A stretch of 22,931 nt of DNA from JBAZHE01 sp964547855 (GTDB lineage: Bacteria; Patescibacteriota; Patescibacteriia; Patescibacteriales; WJLG01), in contig CAZJPG010000019.1 of NCBI GenBank assembly GCA_964547855.1, forward strand, positions 1-22,931, read 5' to 3'. Position numbers and translations under genes: made by a program. Positions 22,587 to 22,931 of the stretch are shown here, piece by piece; position 1 is the stretch's first letter; every line of letters begins with the position of its first letter. Below the pieces are notes generated by a model. It saw only the letters and a program-made list of their open reading frames with translations, was not told the DNA's origin and did not search any database.

Positions 22587-22635
22587 AATAGGACTCCTTT
22601 CTTTAAAAATATTTTGTAATGAACGTTATCCAAAC

Positions 22636-22840
22636 AAAAAACTCGGCCTTCTTTGTCTGGCCGAGATGGTCTTATTTCTAGTCCCTTCTTAATAATATAT
22701 ATTAGATGAAGGATTGACTTAACACAGCCTCGGTCGGACAAAGACAAGCTCCGTTGATATAACCAACGGTCGAATTGCCCTTCGGGGACATGTGATTAAG
22801 TTGTAATCTTAAAGCTAACATAAAATTATTATCTTTAAAT
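22636..22840 (-). promoter_or_regulatory. Attenuator/riboswitch-like 5' leader of the MFS gene, class unknown
   Basis: Read on the minus strand from about 22835. Hairpin 1 CCC-CGAA-GGG (22778-22787); hairpin 2 CCGTTG-GTTATAT-CAACGG (22751-22769); a segment TCTTTGTCCGACCGAG (22729-22744); an AT-rich hairpin CCTTC...GAAGG; then the terminator CTCGGCC...GGCCGAG plus TTTTTT (22636-22665). The segment 22729-22744 can pair with CTCGGCCAGACAAAGA (22650-22665) at 14 of 16 positions, which would destroy the terminator. A 39-codon frame (22821 to 22702) runs through hairpins 1 and 2 and the switch segment, so a leader peptide is possible, though no Shine-Dalgarno is seen. No known riboswitch motif was recognised. 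Confidence 0.7.
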
Positions 22841-22869
22841 AGTGTATTATATTTTTCGTTTTTTGTCAA
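22841..22869 (-). promoter_or_regulatory. Promoter of the MFS leader transcript
   Basis: Minus strand TTGACA (22864-22869), 17-base spacer, TACACT (22841-22846). An overlapping TATAAT (22846-22851) is only 12 bases from this -35. Nothing recognisable was seen from 22870 to the window end. Confidence 0.7.
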
Positions 22870-22931
22870 GTAAAAAAGGTAATGTGCACACACATATTGC
22901 ACTTTTTGCTAATCTAGGGGCATATGTCAAA

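Noticed and set aside
22702..22902. 66-codon gene from the upstream ATG at 22902
   Set aside because: Its first codons overlap the leader promoter and its -35/-10 region, so that start cannot belong to the same transcript.

Overview
The window looks like a chromosomal segment of a Candidate Phyla Radiation (Patescibacteria) bacterium, of the Parcubacteria/Falkowbacteria type. This is an inference from gene content: many small hypothetical membrane or secreted proteins, a surface protein with the tandem 'LQVE..GEA.Y...P...YYL' repeats common in these phyla, a 60-residue AbrB-like protein followed by a pentapeptide-repeat protein, and a threonyl-tRNA synthetase without the TGS domain. UGA is used as a stop (for example at 8219-8221 and 8853-8855), so Gracilibacteria/Absconditabacteria-type recoding is excluded. 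No tRNA, rRNA, CRISPR array, transposase or integrase was seen.

Region 1 (1-5445), AT-rich, is the distal part of a type I restriction-modification locus: the C-terminal half of hsdS, a 400-bp gap packed with palindromic repeats of at least four kinds, hsdR, a YgjP/DUF45-type metallopeptidase and a small PD-(D/E)XK nuclease-like protein. hsdM would lie upstream of the window. Region 2 (5513-8221) holds unrelated small genes: a nucleotidyltransferase-domain protein, a small membrane protein, a secreted SH3/repeat protein, and an HNH nuclease ending in a dockerin-like calcium-loop motif. They are separated by three same-direction copies of a roughly 55-bp intergenic repeat. Region 3 (8247-14712), plus strand, holds an alpha/beta hydrolase, a PIF1/RecD-like helicase, and (after a convergent TPR membrane protein) a run of genes: AbrB-like regulator, pentapeptide protein, SanA-like DUF218 protein, DUF4405-like membrane protein, membrane-tethered zinc ribbon and a membrane-anchored GyrI-like protein. 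A perfect 36-bp palindrome ends three bases before the AbrB-like gene.

Region 4 (14737-22931) is more housekeeping-like, with clear promoters, Shine-Dalgarno sites and terminators. It contains two small hypotheticals, a translationally coupled minus-strand operon (amidohydrolase, coaB, coaC), a four-helix membrane protein, an RdgB/HAM1 pyrophosphatase, thrS and an MFS exporter.

Two cis-regulatory RNAs are the best finds. thrS is preceded by a class I T-box leader with an unusually short Stem I region. The MFS gene is preceded by a leader with promoter, two hairpins, an antiterminator arm (14 of 16 positions pair with the terminator) and an intrinsic terminator, which I cannot assign to any known riboswitch class. 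There also seem to be two translation-initiation styles: most plus-strand genes before 14 kb lack a Shine-Dalgarno sequence and start right after an AT-rich stretch, while most genes of region 4 have a good one.
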